A stretch of DNA of 13,842 nucleotides, taken from NCBI GenBank assembly GCA_030618475.1, contig JAUXDG010000047.1, positions 1-13,842 on the forward strand, written 5' to 3'. Source of the stretch: Gammaproteobacteria bacterium (GTDB lineage Bacteria > Pseudomonadota > Gammaproteobacteria > DSM-19610). Shown here one piece after another: positions 7,029 to 13,842 of the stretch. Both the position numbers and the translations under genes were made by a program. Every line of letters begins with the position of its first letter. The stretch's first letter is position 1. The notes below the pieces were generated by a model that was not told the origin of the DNA, searched no databases, and saw only the letters and a program-made list of their open reading frames with translations.

Positions 7029-8078
7029 ATGAGCATCGGACCGGTGATGGCGGATGTCCAGGGTCTGGAACTGCAAGCGGAAGAACGGGAAATACTGCAA
7101 CATCCGGCAGTGGGTGGTGTGATTCTGTTCAGTCGCAATTACGAGTCGGCAGAACAGGTTCATCAGCTGGCCGACGACATACACCGGCTGCGCCAGCCGC
7201 CGCTGTTGATCGCGGTGGATCAGGAAGGTGGGCGCGTGCAGCGCTTTCGTGACGGCTTTTTCCGTCTGCCACCGGTCGGCCGCCTGGGTGCCATCTACCA
7301 AAAGGATCATCATCAGGCACTGCGCCTGGCCCAGGAAGCCGGCTGGCTGATGGCCAGCGAAATCCTCTCGGTGGGTGTCGACCTGAGTTTTGCACCGGTA
7401 CTGGATCTCGACCTGGGGGTTTCCGCCGTGATCGGTGACCGGGCGTTCCACCGCAAACCCCAGGTGGTGACAGAGCTGGCACTGGCCTACCAGCGCGGTA
7501 TGCACCAGGCGGGCATGGCCAGCGTCGGCAAGCATTTTCCCGGCCACGGTGGTGTCGTTGCCGACTCGCATCACAGTCTGCCAGAAGATGGACGTTCGCT
7601 GGCCGACCTGCAAATGGAAGACCTGATTCCCTTTGAACGCCTGATGCATAACAACCTGAACGGCATTATGGCGGCACACGTGCTGTATCCTCAGATTGAT
7701 TCACAGCCTGCCGGCTTCTCGCGGCGATGGCTGACCGGCGTGCTCAGACAGATGCTCGGTTTTCAGGGCGTGATATTCAGCGATGACCTAAGCATGGGCG
7801 GCGCCGAGTGGGCGGGTGATTACCCGCAACGGGCGCACATGGCGCTACAGGCGGGCTGCGACATGGTACTGGTCTGCAACCAGCCGGAACAGGCCGCACG
7901 GGTTATCGAATCGCTGAGCGACTATAATGACCCCGCCGCCCATTTGCGTCTGGCCAGAATGCATGGCTCTGCCTTTCCGGATCGCGGCACCTTGACAGCT
8001 TGCAAACGCTGGCAGTCTGCCACCGCCCTGTTGGAGCAATGCGAGCCTGAACGCTGGCTGGATATGGATCTGGAGTAA
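7029..8078 (+). CDS. nagZ: Beta-N-acetylhexosaminidase NagZ (GH3)
   Basis: Cytosolic glycoside hydrolase family 3 enzyme that removes N-acetylglucosamine from GlcNAc-1,6-anhydroMurNAc peptides during peptidoglycan recycling; its products can influence AmpC beta-lactamase control where AmpR exists. The product has 349 residues and no signal peptide. Motifs in order: DQEGGRVQR at 64-72, FAPVLDLD at 121-128, KHFPGHG at 168-174, the NagZ-type Asp179-Ser-His181 dyad acting as acid/base, and FSDDLSMGGA at 250-259 with nucleophile Asp252. The family subdivision is clear because the Asp-His dyad separates NagZ from other GH3 enzymes. It is the third gene of a tight set with the YkuD enzyme and the MinD-like ATPase. 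The YkuD partner and NagZ could act on the same recycled muropeptides, one on the peptide and one on the sugar (inference). Confidence 0.97.
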   Translation: MSIGPVMADVQGLELQAEEREILQHPAVGGVILFSRNYESAEQVHQLADDIHRLRQPPLLIAVDQEGGRVQRFRDGFFRLPPVGRLGAIYQKDHHQALRLAQEAGWLMASEILSVGVDLSFAPVLDLDLGVSAVIGDRAFHRKPQVVTELALAYQRGMHQAGMASVGKHFPGHGGVVADSHHSLPEDGRSLADLQMEDLIPFERLMHNNLNGIMAAHVLYPQIDSQPAGFSRRWLTGVLRQMLGFQGVIFSDDLSMGGAEWAGDYPQRAHMALQAGCDMVLVCNQPEQAARVIESLSDYNDPAAHLRLARMHGSAFPDRGTLTACKRWQSATALLEQCEPERWLDMDLE

Positions 8079-8117
8079 GTTTACAGGCATGAGCCGGCGC
8101 CAATATCACAGGATAAT

Positions 8118-8151
8118 GCGGGTAGTCGCCAATAGTCTGTATCAAACCCGC
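8118..8151. repeat. Long-range inverted repeat between nagZ and the PAS-GGDEF-EAL gene
   Basis: GCGGGT at 8118-8123 and ACCCGC at 8146-8151 are perfect inverted copies separated by 22 bases. A 6-bp stem with such a loop is weak as a terminator. It may contribute to the group of inverted repeats in this 147-base gap, or be chance. Confidence 0.3.
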
Positions 8152-8152
8152 C

Positions 8153-8182
8153 CCAATAATTATTGGCCGAATAAATTCGGCC
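8153..8182. repeat. Two overlapping perfect palindromes upstream of the PAS-GGDEF-EAL gene
   Basis: CCAATAATTATTGG at 8153-8166 is a perfect 14-bp palindrome. GGCCGAATAAATTCGGCC at 8165-8182 has perfect 8-bp arms around AA. The two share GG at 8165-8166. The second could form a hairpin followed by CCTTCTA, too poor in T for a convincing intrinsic terminator of nagZ. Paired palindromes 44 to 73 bases before the start codon also fit an operator for a dimeric regulator. Confidence 0.55.
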
Positions 8183-8212
8183 CTTCTACGAGCGTATGCT
8201 ACACACCCGATC

Positions 8213-8220
8213 AGGGGAAG
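8213..8220 (+). promoter_or_regulatory. Ribosome binding site deciding the PAS-GGDEF-EAL start
   Basis: AGGGGAAG ends 5 bases before the GTG at 8226, with its GGGGA core 7 bases from the start. The in-frame ATG at 8196 has only a weak GAGCG before it. The site therefore favours the GTG start. Confidence 0.6.
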
Positions 8221-8225
8221 ATCCA

Positions 8226-11120
8226 GTGTTAATAGACAATGATAAAACCAAACAGTCCCTGGCGGATGCGTACATGGCTGCCAGCCCTGCCATTTTCTTC
8301 TGCTGGGCAGCGGAAGCAGGCTGGCCCGTTGAATATGTTTCCGACAATGTAGACCAGCTTGGATACAATGTTGAAGAGTTGCTTGAAGGGAGAACGAAAT
8401 TCGCCGAAATCGTTCATCCGGATGACCTCGAACGAGTCATTCAGGAAGTAAGCGAATACACCGAGAAGCAATGCAAATCCTTTACACAGCATTACCGTTT
8501 GCTGACCCGCGATGGCGGGGTACGCTGGATAGATGACAGGACCGTAGTGGAACGTGATGCTGATGGTAAAGCATCGCGTTACCTGGGGATCATCACTGAC
8601 ATCACAAGAGAGAAGGTTGCAGAACTCGCGCTGCAGGAATCAGAATCAAAATTTCGACGCCTGGTGGAAAATCTGAGCTCACACCACATTTTTTACAGGC
8701 ATGATGCTGCTGGCATATACACCTATCTCAGTCCTTCTATAAAAAATGTATTGGGCTTTAGCGTACAGGAATTTCTTAATAGTCATTATAAGGAATTCCT
8801 GACCGGCAGCCCGGTCAATCACAAGGCTGCAGAGAGCACCAGACGCGCTATTGCGGGTGAAAAGCAACCTCCCTATGAGCTCGAGGTGCGAGACAAGGGC
8901 GGTGCTGTTCATTGTCTGGAAATCATAGAGTCGGCAGTCCAGAATGATCGCGGGGACGTTACTGCCCTGGAAGGGGTGGCGCAGGATATAACCGAACGTA
9001 AATGTGCAGAAAAAGCCTTACAGCTCAGTCAGGAAAAATATCGAGCACTGGTGGAGACAAGCAATGATTTCGTATGGGAGGTTGACGCTGACGGCATCTA
9101 CACCTATTGCAGTCCGCAGGTAGAAAGAATTCTGGGTTATGCACCGGAAGACATGCTGGGAAAAACCCCTTTTGATTTCATGTCGCCTGAAGAGGCCGTC
9201 AATATTGGAGAACAGTTCCGGGTGCTTGCTGAAAACAGCTCGCCATTTTCTTCTCTGGAAAATACCAACCTGCACAGCGAGGGTCAGGAGGTCGTATTGG
9301 AAACAAGCGGTGTTCCTTTTTTCGATGTGGAAGGGAATCTGGCAGGTTATCGGGGTATAGACCGGGATATCACGGAACGCAAGCACGCAGAACGCCAGCT
9401 GCGGGTACAGCAGGAATTCCTGCAGTCGGTTATCGACGGCGTACATGACACAATCATGGTAATCGACGAAAATTGCAATATTCAGTTGATGAACGAAGCT
9501 GCAAGAGCTTCGCTGAATCCCGAATTTATCGCCGATATTCATCATCCAAAATGTCATGAGGTATTCCACCACTCGAACACACCGTGTGATGGGGAAAATT
9601 ATCCCTGTCCGCTGCATCAGGTTATTGAGTCGGGCAAGCCTACTACTGTTGTCCACAGCCACCCAGGGGCGGATGGTAAGCTGTCACACGTGGAGCTGAT
9701 CGCGACACCGTTACTGGAAGAAGACGGGACAGTTCGCAGCGTTATCGAATCCGCACGTGACATCACCGGACACTTGTCTGCCCAGCAGCAGCTCGAGGAG
9801 CAGAAGGTATGGCTTGAACGACTCGCTCATCACGATGCACTGACCGGCTTGCCCAATCGGCTGTTATTCCTGGACAGGTTGCAGCAGGCGATAAAAAAGG
9901 CACACCGTGAAGACAATCAGCTGGCGGTCCTGTTCGTCGACCTGGATAGATTCAAGCAGATCAATGATAGTCTGGGTCACGCCATGGGCGATGCCGTGCT
10001 GAAAGCCGTAGCCCGCCGCTTGCAGGGCTGCCTTCGGGAAGACGATGTCGTAGCACGTCTCGGTGGTGATGAATTCACCATCATTCTGGATTCCCTGCAC
10101 AAGCCTCAACATGCAATGGTTCTGGCGCAAAAGCTGATCCGTTCCGTGCAGCGCCCTGTCAGGCATGAAGATCATGAACTCTATGTTTCTGCCAGTGTGG
10201 GTATCAGTCTCTATCCGCAGGACGGACAAAACGCCGATGTCCTGTTGCAGAATGCCGATGCGGCCATGTACAAAGCGAAAGACGAGGGGCGGAGCAACTT
10301 CCAGTTCTATACGGCGGATATGACCGAACTGGCCTTTGAGCGGGTACTGATGGAGGCGCACCTGCATCGCGCGCTGGAAAAAGAACAATTTGTCGTTTAC
10401 TACCAGTCACAGGTTGATCTGCATACTGGCAAGCTTACCGGTCTGGAAGCGCTGGTTCGCTGGCAGCACCCGGAGCTGGGCCTGTTGTCACCGACAAAAT
10501 TCATTCCCTTGGCAGAAGATACCGGACTCATTCTGCCGCTTGGCAAATGGGTGTTGCAAACGGCTTGCAGGCAGATAGCTGCCTGGCATAAGGCGGATCT
10601 GTATCCCGGACGAGTCGCTGTCAACCTCACCGGGAACCAGCTGAAAAACGACAAGGTGTTACCGACTATAGAGCAGATCCTGGAGGAAAACGGCTGCCAG
10701 CCGGACTGGCTGGAACTGGAGATTACCGAGAGTGTTATCATGGAACAGCACGGGCGCTCGTTCAATATTCTCCAGAAAATAAAGGACCTTGGAATCGAGC
10801 TGGCCATTGACGATTTCGGAACCGGCTACTCTTCTTTGTCCCACCTCAAGCGCTTGCCGGTTTCCAGGTTGAAAATCGACCGATCATTCATAAGAGATAT
10901 CCCGCAAGATTCCAGTAACAAGGCCATCACCCGCGCTGTGATAGCCATGGGCAAGAGTATGGGCCTCAGGGTAATAGCGGAGGGCGTTGAAACAATGGAG
11001 CAGAAAGCGTTCCTGGAGGCAGAACAGTGTGACGAAATCCAGGGTTATATATACGGACCCCCACTGCCGGCCGAGCAAATGGCCGGGGTATTGAGCAGTC
11101 GGCCGGGTATTACTTACTAA
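8226..11120 (+). CDS. Soluble four-PAS GGDEF-EAL c-di-GMP enzyme
   Basis: A composite diguanylate cyclase/phosphodiesterase of 964 residues from the GTG start (974 if the ATG at 8196 is used). No membrane helix is seen, so it is cytosolic. Four PAS/PAC units at about 15-130, 140-258, 270-386 and 398-517 each end in a DIT motif. The fourth carries Cys443, Cys454 and Cys461 with nearby His residues. The GGDEF domain (about 530-695) has GGDEF at 613-617 and an RxxD inhibitory site at Arg604/Asp607. The EAL domain (about 705-955) keeps Glu741, Asn800, Glu832, Asp862, Asp863, Lys883, Glu919 and Gln939, with the canonical DDFGTGYSSL loop. Both activities look intact, and which one dominates cannot be told. 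The gap after nagZ holds several palindromes and no obvious sigma70 promoter. The PAS-coding half has AT-rich stretches compared with neighbours. The gene ends 25 bases from convergent ccmI. Confidence 0.95.
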   Translation: MLIDNDKTKQSLADAYMAASPAIFFCWAAEAGWPVEYVSDNVDQLGYNVEELLEGRTKFAEIVHPDDLERVIQEVSEYTEKQCKSFTQHYRLLTRDGGVRWIDDRTVVERDADGKASRYLGIITDITREKVAELALQESESKFRRLVENLSSHHIFYRHDAAGIYTYLSPSIKNVLGFSVQEFLNSHYKEFLTGSPVNHKAAESTRRAIAGEKQPPYELEVRDKGGAVHCLEIIESAVQNDRGDVTALEGVAQDITERKCAEKALQLSQEKYRALVETSNDFVWEVDADGIYTYCSPQVERILGYAPEDMLGKTPFDFMSPEEAVNIGEQFRVLAENSSPFSSLENTNLHSEGQEVVLETSGVPFFDVEGNLAGYRGIDRDITERKHAERQLRVQQEFLQSVIDGVHDTIMVIDENCNIQLMNEAARASLNPEFIADIHHPKCHEVFHHSNTPCDGENYPCPLHQVIESGKPTTVVHSHPGADGKLSHVELIATPLLEEDGTVRSVIESARDITGHLSAQQQLEEQKVWLERLAHHDALTGLPNRLLFLDRLQQAIKKAHREDNQLAVLFVDLDRFKQINDSLGHAMGDAVLKAVARRLQGCLREDDVVARLGGDEFTIILDSLHKPQHAMVLAQKLIRSVQRPVRHEDHELYVSASVGISLYPQDGQNADVLLQNADAAMYKAKDEGRSNFQFYTADMTELAFERVLMEAHLHRALEKEQFVVYYQSQVDLHTGKLTGLEALVRWQHPELGLLSPTKFIPLAEDTGLILPLGKWVLQTACRQIAAWHKADLYPGRVAVNLTGNQLKNDKVLPTIEQILEENGCQPDWLELEITESVIMEQHGRSFNILQKIKDLGIELAIDDFGTGYSSLSHLKRLPVSRLKIDRSFIRDIPQDSSNKAITRAVIAMGKSMGLRVIAEGVETMEQKAFLEAEQCDEIQGYIYGPPLPAEQMAGVLSSRPGITY

Positions 11121-11145
11121 TGTGGTGGGGAATGTGGGGGTTTGT

Positions 11146-12411
11146 TCAGGGCACAGTTGTATTGATCATCAGATCGACGCTTTGAGCTCCCTTGCTTGCA
11201 ACCGGTGTTACGGTGCCTTGAAGATCGCCACTCTGCGGCATGGCCTGCCCGGATTTCGAGATCCTTGCACCGACCGTCACTTCAGGAAAATTTGACAGCA
11301 CCATGGCCGGTGACATGGCCAGGGAATCGTCGAGGGTGACGGTGACGGGCAGATCCTTGACCTGCTTACGCACAATGGCCAGCGGCATTTTCGGGCCCTG
11401 CGCGGCGCGGGCAAAAACAAACACCGTATCATCCGCCGCCGCCTGCTCCGTTAAAGCCGGGTCCAGCGATACAGTTACACGAATCTGACTGTCGCTGACC
11501 ACCGCTTCATTGTCTGCAGGTGCAGATTCAGATTCTTCGGCGGCCAGGACGATGCCTTTTTCCGCCAGGGCGTTCTTCGCCTGCTGGATCTGCTGATTGA
11601 TAGCCGCGGTATTTTTGTCACCCGCGGGCAGGAGATCCGCCACGCGCTGCCAGCTGGCGATGGCGCCCTGGTAATCGGCACGCTGGTATTTCCAGTGCCC
11701 GAGCAGCCAGAGTGCCTTGGCATTGCCGGGCTGCAGGGCGAGCGCCTTGTTCAGCAATTCACCGGCTTCATCCGTGAAATCACCACCATTGGCCGAGACC
11801 AGGGTGTCTGCATAATCTGTCATCAGCTCGGCGTTATCATCGACCAGGCGGTAGGCCTGCGCATAGGCGTTGGCGGCATCCTGGTAACGTTTCATCGACG
11901 CATAACTGCGCCCCAGCATGACCCAGCCTTCCACGTTATCCGGCTGTTCGCGCATGCGTTGCGCAAGCTTTTCGACCATTTCCTCAACTGAATGTTGCTG
12001 TTGGTTATCACTGCCGGCCGGTTGCGTGCCGGGCACATTCGCCGCCAGGCGCGGCATGATGCCGGGTGCGCCCAGTTGCTGGTAGGCCACAAATGCCAGG
12101 GCGGGTATGAACACCAGCAGGACGCCGGCTATCCAGCGGCCGCTGCGTGCTACGGGTGTAGCCGCGTTTTCTTCGTCGAGATCGTTGAGCAGTTCGCGTT
12201 CCAGGTCCTGGCGGGCCGCCTGGTAGGCCTGCTGGTCGAGTTTGCCGGTCTCGAGGTCGACGAGCAGTTCCCTGAGCTGATCCTTGATGACTTCCGTGTT
12301 GAGCTGATTGCGGTCGAGCTGCGACTCGTCACGGCTGCGGAACAGCGGGGGAATGGTGAAGGCCAGCGCAATGGCGGTCATCGACACCGCCAGCATCCAG
12401 AACGTGGTCAT
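11146..12411 (-). CDS. ccmI: Cytochrome c maturation protein CcmI (TPR apocytochrome chaperone)
   Basis: Membrane and periplasmic component of the system I haem lyase complex, which binds apocytochrome c and presents it to CcmF/CcmH. The product has 421 residues, with a first transmembrane helix at about 3-22, a cytoplasmic charged loop with a leucine-rich helical segment at about 30-85, a second helix at about 93-110, then a periplasmic domain. TPR-like repeats are visible around 158-191 and 230-263, and a beta-rich C-terminal domain at about 308-420 contains TVFVFARAAQGPKMPLAI. This is the full CcmI architecture, separate from CcmH and unlike E. coli, where the two are fused. The ATG overlaps the ccmH stop by four bases. 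It is the last gene of the ccm unit here. Confidence 0.95.
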   Translation of the reverse strand: MTTFWMLAVSMTAIALAFTIPPLFRSRDESQLDRNQLNTEVIKDQLRELLVDLETGKLDQQAYQAARQDLERELLNDLDEENAATPVARSGRWIAGVLLVFIPALAFVAYQQLGAPGIMPRLAANVPGTQPAGSDNQQQHSVEEMVEKLAQRMREQPDNVEGWVMLGRSYASMKRYQDAANAYAQAYRLVDDNAELMTDYADTLVSANGGDFTDEAGELLNKALALQPGNAKALWLLGHWKYQRADYQGAIASWQRVADLLPAGDKNTAAINQQIQQAKNALAEKGIVLAAEESESAPADNEAVVSDSQIRVTVSLDPALTEQAAADDTVFVFARAAQGPKMPLAIVRKQVKDLPVTVTLDDSLAMSPAMVLSNFPEVTVGARISKSGQAMPQSGDLQGTVTPVASKGAQSVDLMINTTVP

Positions 12412-12905
12412 GCCTTTTTATCTCCGTAGGACTTGTTGTCTTCGTCCGCCTCTTCACCGAGAATCGCCTTCAGTCGAGCCTGTTCCTGCTCGGAGAACGT
12501 GGTTTCGGTTTGTCGGGTGCGTTGTCGAACCGTCTTTATCAGAAACAGGATGCCAATGGCCAGTAACACGAAGGGCCCGTACCAGAGCACGTAGGTGGAG
12601 GGCTTAACCGGCGGGTTATAGAGGACAAAGTCACCATAACGGGTGACCAGAAAGTCGACAATCTGCCCATCAGCCTGTCCCTGCTGCATGAGGTCATACA
12701 CCTCCCGGCGCAGATCCTGGGCCAGCTCGGCATCGGAATCGGCCAGTGACTGGTTCTGGCAGACCAGACAACGGAGTTCGGCGATCAATTCTTTGAAGTG
12801 GTCTTCGTCGACATTGCCCGTGAAGTCAAACTCTTCGAGCCCGGCCAGGCCGGCCGTCGCCCACGCAAAACAAAGCGCTGCGAGTAGAGTGCGTAAAAAT
12901 TTCAT
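12408..12905 (-). CDS. ccmH: Cytochrome c maturation protein CcmH (thiol-reducing haem lyase subunit)
   Basis: Periplasm-facing, membrane-anchored thioredox protein that keeps the CxxCH haem sites of apocytochromes c reduced. The product has 165 residues: a signal peptide to about residue 21, the diagnostic LRCLVCQNQS motif with Cys46 and Cys49, a three-helix domain, one transmembrane helix at about 106-124, and a charged cytoplasmic tail. The ATG is preceded by GGAGG, 10 bases upstream. Its start overlaps the ccmG stop and its stop overlaps the ccmI start, four bases each, so the set is translationally coupled. Confidence 0.96.
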   Translation of the reverse strand: MKFLRTLLAALCFAWATAGLAGLEEFDFTGNVDEDHFKELIAELRCLVCQNQSLADSDAELAQDLRREVYDLMQQGQADGQIVDFLVTRYGDFVLYNPPVKPSTYVLWYGPFVLLAIGILFLIKTVRQRTRQTETTFSEQEQARLKAILGEEADEDNKSYGDKKA

Positions 12906-13444
12906 CCGCTGCCCGCCTCCAGCTTTTCGACCAGCGGCAATATTTCATCGCGGACGACTTCCCGGGTCAAAGGGCCGATGTGCTTGTGCCGGATGATGCC
13001 CTGCTGGTCGACGATAAAGGTCTCGGGCGTACCGTAGACACCCCAGTCGATGCCGACCCGTCCGTCGTCATCGAAGGCGTTGGCGATGTACGGATCCCCG
13101 TAGCGCAGCAACCAGCGTTTTGCCTCTGCGCGGTCATCCTTGTAGTTCAGGCCATAGATCGCGACTCTGCCGCTTTCCGCCAGTTGCATGAGCACCGGGT
13201 GTTCGGAGCGGCAGGCCACACACCAGGTGGCCCATACGTTGAACAGTGACACCTTGCCTTTCAGGTCGGCAGTGCCCAGCGTCGCCTCCGGCTGCTTGAG
13301 GCGCGTCAGCGAAAACAGCGGGGCCGGTTTGTCGATCAGCGGGGAGGGCACCTTGCGCGGGTCCAGGCTCAGCCCCTTGTAGAGCAAACCGGCCAGGGCC
13401 AGAAAAATCGCCAGCGGTGCCAGATAACGGACAAAACGTGGCAT
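12902..13444 (-). CDS. ccmG: Thiol:disulfide interchange protein CcmG/DsbE
   Basis: Membrane-tethered periplasmic thioredoxin-fold reductase that takes electrons from DsbD/CcdA and passes them to CcmH or apocytochrome c. The product has 180 residues (about 185 in E. coli). An uncleaved N-terminal anchor at about 7-23 is followed by the thioredoxin domain. The active site is WATWCVACRSEHP with Cys75 and Cys78, and the cis-Pro loop is GVYGTPETF with Pro140. An acidic stretch, NAFDDDGRVGIDWGV at 122-136, is typical of the CcmG family. GGGAG lies about 9 bases before the start. The ATG shares one base with the ccmF stop. Confidence 0.97.
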   Translation of the reverse strand: MPRFVRYLAPLAIFLALAGLLYKGLSLDPRKVPSPLIDKPAPLFSLTRLKQPEATLGTADLKGKVSLFNVWATWCVACRSEHPVLMQLAESGRVAIYGLNYKDDRAEAKRWLLRYGDPYIANAFDDDGRVGIDWGVYGTPETFIVDQQGIIRHKHIGPLTREVVRDEILPLVEKLEAGSG

Positions 13445-13842
13445 CAGGCATTGCTCCCGGCGGCCAGGCCCGCCTTGTCTGCCGCTACCGGGCTATGGCT
13501 GCGGCGACGCAGGTTACGATAACGCGGATCGGACGCTGCCAGCAGGCCTCCGGCGGCTATAAAAAGTCCGCCCAGCCAGATCCAGCGCACGAACGGCTTG
13601 TAATACAGACGCAGGCTCCAGTCACCGCCGCCGAGCGGTTCACCCAGCGAGACATAGATATCCCGCCAGAAACCGGCATCGATGCCGGCCTCGGTCATTG
13701 GTTTGGTCTGTACCAGATAGGTGCGTTTTTCGGGGTTCAGAACAGCAACTTCCCGACCACTGCTGTTGAATACCCGAATCGTGCCCCGGTCGGCGCGGTA
13801 GTTGGGTCCCTGTACGACCTCGGCGCCATCGAAGCGGAAGGT
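13444..13842 (-). CDS. ccmF: Haem lyase subunit CcmF, C-terminal fragment (5' end outside window)
   Basis: C-terminal 132 residues of the large multi-helix CcmF, the integral membrane haem lyase that transfers haem from CcmE to apocytochrome c. The open frame continues to the window edge. The visible part contains FRFDGAEVV, GPNYRADRGT, LNPEKRTYLVQ and the family-typical RDIYVSLGEPLGGGDWSLRL. The last transmembrane helix follows at about 13584-13531, then a basic cytoplasmic tail. The haem-handling WWD domain is upstream and not seen. It continues directly into ccmG, in the canonical ccm order. Confidence 0.97.
   Translation of the reverse strand, partial: TFRFDGAEVVQGPNYRADRGTIRVFNSSGREVAVLNPEKRTYLVQTKPMTEAGIDAGFWRDIYVSLGEPLGGGDWSLRLYYKPFVRWIWLGGLFIAAGGLLAASDPRYRNLRRRSHSPVAADKAGLAAGSNA

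Noticed and set aside
8165..8182. Intrinsic terminator for nagZ
   Set aside because: The hairpin arms are perfect, but the following bases, CTTCTA, are not a T-run and the loop is very small. I list it only as a palindrome.
13134..13451. Overlapping minus-strand frame across ccmG
   Set aside because: It lies in another phase of the clearly coding ccmG and has low-complexity Gly/Ala/Pro composition typical of GC-rich shadow frames.
1..13842. CRISPR arrays, tRNA or rRNA genes, insertion sequences, toxin-antitoxin or phage genes
   Set aside because: I found no regularly spaced repeats, transposase-like products or integration signs. Every stretch over 150 bases is covered by a supported gene, apart from the divergent gap at 5151-5302, which is described.

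Overview
The window reads as a chromosomal segment of a gammaproteobacterium. Supporting signs are a C-terminal SdhA/SdhB pair close to the enterobacterial and pseudomonad enzymes, an attached SdhE/YgfX pair, the system I (Ccm) cytochrome c maturation cluster in the order ccmF-ccmG-ccmH-ccmI, and a NagZ of gammaproteobacterial type. Coding density is high and the DNA is fairly GC-rich, with a few local AT-rich patches. I cannot name a genus from sequence alone.

Layout. (1) 1-2603, plus strand: 3' part of sdhA, then sdhB, sdhE (flavinylation factor) and ygfX (membrane partner), packed with short gaps or overlaps as one succinate dehydrogenase transcription unit. (2) 2616-5150, minus strand: a membrane-anchored GGDEF-EAL protein with a large periplasmic sensor region. 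Upstream is a plausible sigma70 promoter bracketed by two near-identical 12-bp direct repeats 42 bp apart. (3) 5303-8078, plus strand: a three-gene set of a YkuD-fold L,D-transpeptidase/carboxypeptidase without signal peptide, a MinD/FlhG-like ATPase with an altered P-loop and a coiled-coil/QAP-repeat tail, and the cytoplasmic beta-N-acetylhexosaminidase nagZ. (4) 8226-11120, plus strand: a soluble four-PAS GGDEF-EAL protein, preceded by a cluster of palindromes. (5) 11146-13842, minus strand: ccmI, ccmH, ccmG and the 3' end of ccmF, with 1-4 bp overlaps between consecutive genes.

How it fits together. The two ends are respiratory: complex II, and maturation of the c-type cytochromes that work downstream in electron transport. 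The middle joins peptidoglycan recycling (NagZ and a probably cytosolic YkuD enzyme) to an unusual positioning-type ATPase. Two composite c-di-GMP enzymes, one sensing the periplasm and one the cytoplasm, flank it. The least explained parts are the ATPase, which lacks the signature lysine of its family, its link to the cell-wall enzymes, and the operator-like repeats in front of the two c-di-GMP genes. Most of the window is conserved housekeeping sequence. I see no insertion sequence, tRNA, rRNA, CRISPR array or phage gene. No gap between genes exceeds 300 bases.
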